Origin: an uncultured Pigmentiphaga sp.
GTDB lineage: Bacteria; Pseudomonadota; Gammaproteobacteria; Burkholderiales; Burkholderiaceae_B
NCBI GenBank assembly: GCA_937891425.1
Contig: CALAGD010000036.1
Coordinates: forward strand, 1 to 6,179
DNA: 6,179 bases
Reading direction: 5' to 3'
The notes beneath the pieces were generated by a model that had not been told where the DNA came from, ran no database searches, and saw only the letters and a program-made list of their open reading frames with translations. The position numbers were made by a program, and so were the translations under genes. Below are positions 5,185-6,179 of the stretch, piece by piece; the stretch's first letter is position 1; every line of letters begins with the position of its first letter.

Positions 5185-6090
5185 ATGAACTTGCGTCACC
5201 TGGAAGTCTTCAGGGCGGTCATGCTCACCGGCGGCATCAAAGGGGCGGCAGAACTACTGCACGTGTCCGAGCCTGCCGTGAGCAAAATGCTGGCGCACGC
5301 GGCGCAACGCAGCGGTATCCGCTTGTTCGAGCGCGTGAAAGGAAGGCTGGTACCCACACCCGAGGCACAACAGCTGTATGTTGAGGTGGAGTCGTTATGG
5401 CGGGGTGTCGAGAAGCTGCACACCGTCACGCGACAACTGGCCAATCCGCGTACGGGCTCGCTGCATTTGGCCGTTTCAGCCAGCCTGGCGCCACACCTAG
5501 TGCCCCTGGCGGTGAAAGCGCTCTACGACTATCACCCCGAGGTGAAGTGCCGCATCGAAGTGCTGGTGCCCACCATCATGGTTCAGTCTTTGTTGGATCA
5601 AACGGCGCACCTTGGGGTTGGGCTGTTACCGAACCCGCATCCTAATCTGGTGGCGGTGGCGGAATACCACTGCGGGCTCATGTGCGTAATGCGTGACGAT
5701 CACCCCTTGGCGCAGCTGGACACGATTGCGCCTCACGATCTGGTGGACCACCGCGTCATTTCTTCTCCGGATAGCGGGCTGTACGGGCAAGCACTCAGGA
5801 GATCGTACGGGCGCTTTTTAAACCAGCTCAAGCTCGATGTCGAAGTACGCTCGGCAACCACGGCTTGCTGGTTTGCTCAGGCCGGCATTGGCGTTGCCGT
5901 GGTCGACAGTGCGGCCGTGGCCCGCGAAACGTTGCAGGGGCTTTGCATCCGCCCGTTCAACGACAAACAGCGCCTGGCAGTGAAAATCATTCGAAACCAA
6001 TACCGCCCGCTATCGTTAATTGAACGCACGTTTTGTCAGGTTTTCGACGAGGTGTGGCAAGAACAAATGACAGATGCATCAGGGACATGA
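5185..6090 (+). CDS. LysR-family transcriptional regulator, opine/LysR-like subgroup
   Basis: This 301-residue protein has the standard LysR-family length. The N-terminal winged helix-turn-helix spans about residues 1-60: MNLRHLEVFRAVMLTGGIKGAA, then the recognition helix region VSEPAVSKML (27-36), then RLFERVKGRLVPTPEA (46-61), which resembles the subgroup around LysR, OccR and NocR. A linker helix (about 62-88) leads to a substrate-binding domain beginning at GSLHLAVSASLAPHLVP (91-107), with the second lobe around FAQAGIGVAVVDSAAV, the usual co-inducer pocket segment. A GGGGGAG tract (5176-5182) just before the ATG acts as Shine-Dalgarno. It is transcribed divergently from the receptor operon, the common arrangement for a regulator activating its neighbour and repressing itself. 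The inducer is unknown. The family call is secure; the subgroup is by resemblance of the N-terminal domain. Confidence 0.95.
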   Translation: MNLRHLEVFRAVMLTGGIKGAAELLHVSEPAVSKMLAHAAQRSGIRLFERVKGRLVPTPEAQQLYVEVESLWRGVEKLHTVTRQLANPRTGSLHLAVSASLAPHLVPLAVKALYDYHPEVKCRIEVLVPTIMVQSLLDQTAHLGVGLLPNPHPNLVAVAEYHCGLMCVMRDDHPLAQLDTIAPHDLVDHRVISSPDSGLYGQALRRSYGRFLNQLKLDVEVRSATTACWFAQAGIGVAVVDSAAVARETLQGLCIRPFNDKQRLAVKIIRNQYRPLSLIERTFCQVFDEVWQEQMTDASGT

Positions 6091-6179
6091 GCACGTGTGG
6101 TTGCCTTCGACGTCACGATGACTTGCACCGCGGTGTCAACGGGCGCTCCAACCTGGCCGTGATCGCGTTTCAGCGTTAC
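6087..6179 (+). CDS. Possible start of a small or truncated downstream gene (uncertain)
   Basis: An ATG at 6087 overlaps the lysR TGA as ATGA, with AGGGA (6081-6085) just ahead that is too close for an ideal ribosome site. The frame is open for 31 codons to the right edge. The peptide (starting MSTCGCLRRHDDLHRG) matches no family I recognise. A minus-strand frame ending at a TGA inside the lysR 3' end is also open across this stretch, so openness alone is weak evidence. A 10-bp palindrome CACCGCGGTG lies at 6126-6135. I cannot tell coding from intergenic sequence here. Confidence 0.2.
   Translation, partial: MSTCGCLRRHDDLHRGVNGRSNLAVIAFQRY

Noticed and set aside
6126..6135. CACCGCGGTG palindrome as a lysR terminator
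   Set aside because: It has no loop and no T-run follows, so it does not form an intrinsic terminator.
1..6179. CRISPR array, insertion sequence ends, tRNA or att sites
   Set aside because: No spaced repeats, transposase motifs, terminal inverted repeats with target duplication, or tRNA-like cloverleaf were seen on either strand.

Overview
The window looks like a piece of betaproteobacterial chromosome (Burkholderiales, most likely Alcaligenaceae-like). The basis is GC-rich coding with little coding on the opposite strand, a Bug/TctC-type tripartite-tricarboxylate-transporter receptor (a family hugely expanded in Bordetella, Achromobacter, Cupriavidus and relatives), and a divergent LysR regulator. 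The lineage is an inference; there is no rRNA, tRNA or marker gene here.

Layout: a LysR-family regulator (5185-6090, +) is transcribed away from a minus-strand gene set. Reading leftward from the divergent promoter region (4987-5184), that set is a periplasmic Bug/TctC solute receptor (4986-3958), an FAD-dependent oxidoreductase (3870-2467), a PLP-dependent class V aminotransferase of the serine/alanine-glyoxylate type (2398-1205) and, after a 448-bp gap, a cyclase/kynurenine-formamidase-type metal hydrolase (756 to the left edge, nearly complete). The first three lie 87 and 68 bp apart and probably form an operon. The cyclase may be read through from it, but it also has a plausible promoter of its own.

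Working model (inference): an organic acid or amino-acid-like compound is bound in the periplasm by the Bug receptor, oxidised by the flavoprotein and transaminated by the class V aminotransferase, with the cyclase-family enzyme hydrolysing an amide, lactam or formyl-amide. The LysR protein would sense the substrate or an intermediate. I cannot name the substrate. No TctA/TctB membrane subunits are in the window, so the receptor is locally an orphan.

Regulatory structure is the most unusual part. The divergent region holds a perfect TTAAC-N5-GTTAA dyad (a symmetrical T-N11-A LysR box), placed about 64 bp upstream of a predicted start for the operon and overlapping a predicted lysR promoter, which is the classical LysR geometry. 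A 62-nt imperfect stem-loop would sit at the very 5' end of the operon transcript. Strong hairpins without a U-tract occupy both gaps of the three-gene operon. The 448-bp gap before the cyclase gene carries a weak terminator-like structure, a C-rich/G-poor transcript segment, further hairpins and a promoter-like sequence. All of these were read by eye and not computed. At the right edge a short open frame overlaps the lysR stop by ATGA and runs out of the window; whether it is a gene is uncertain.
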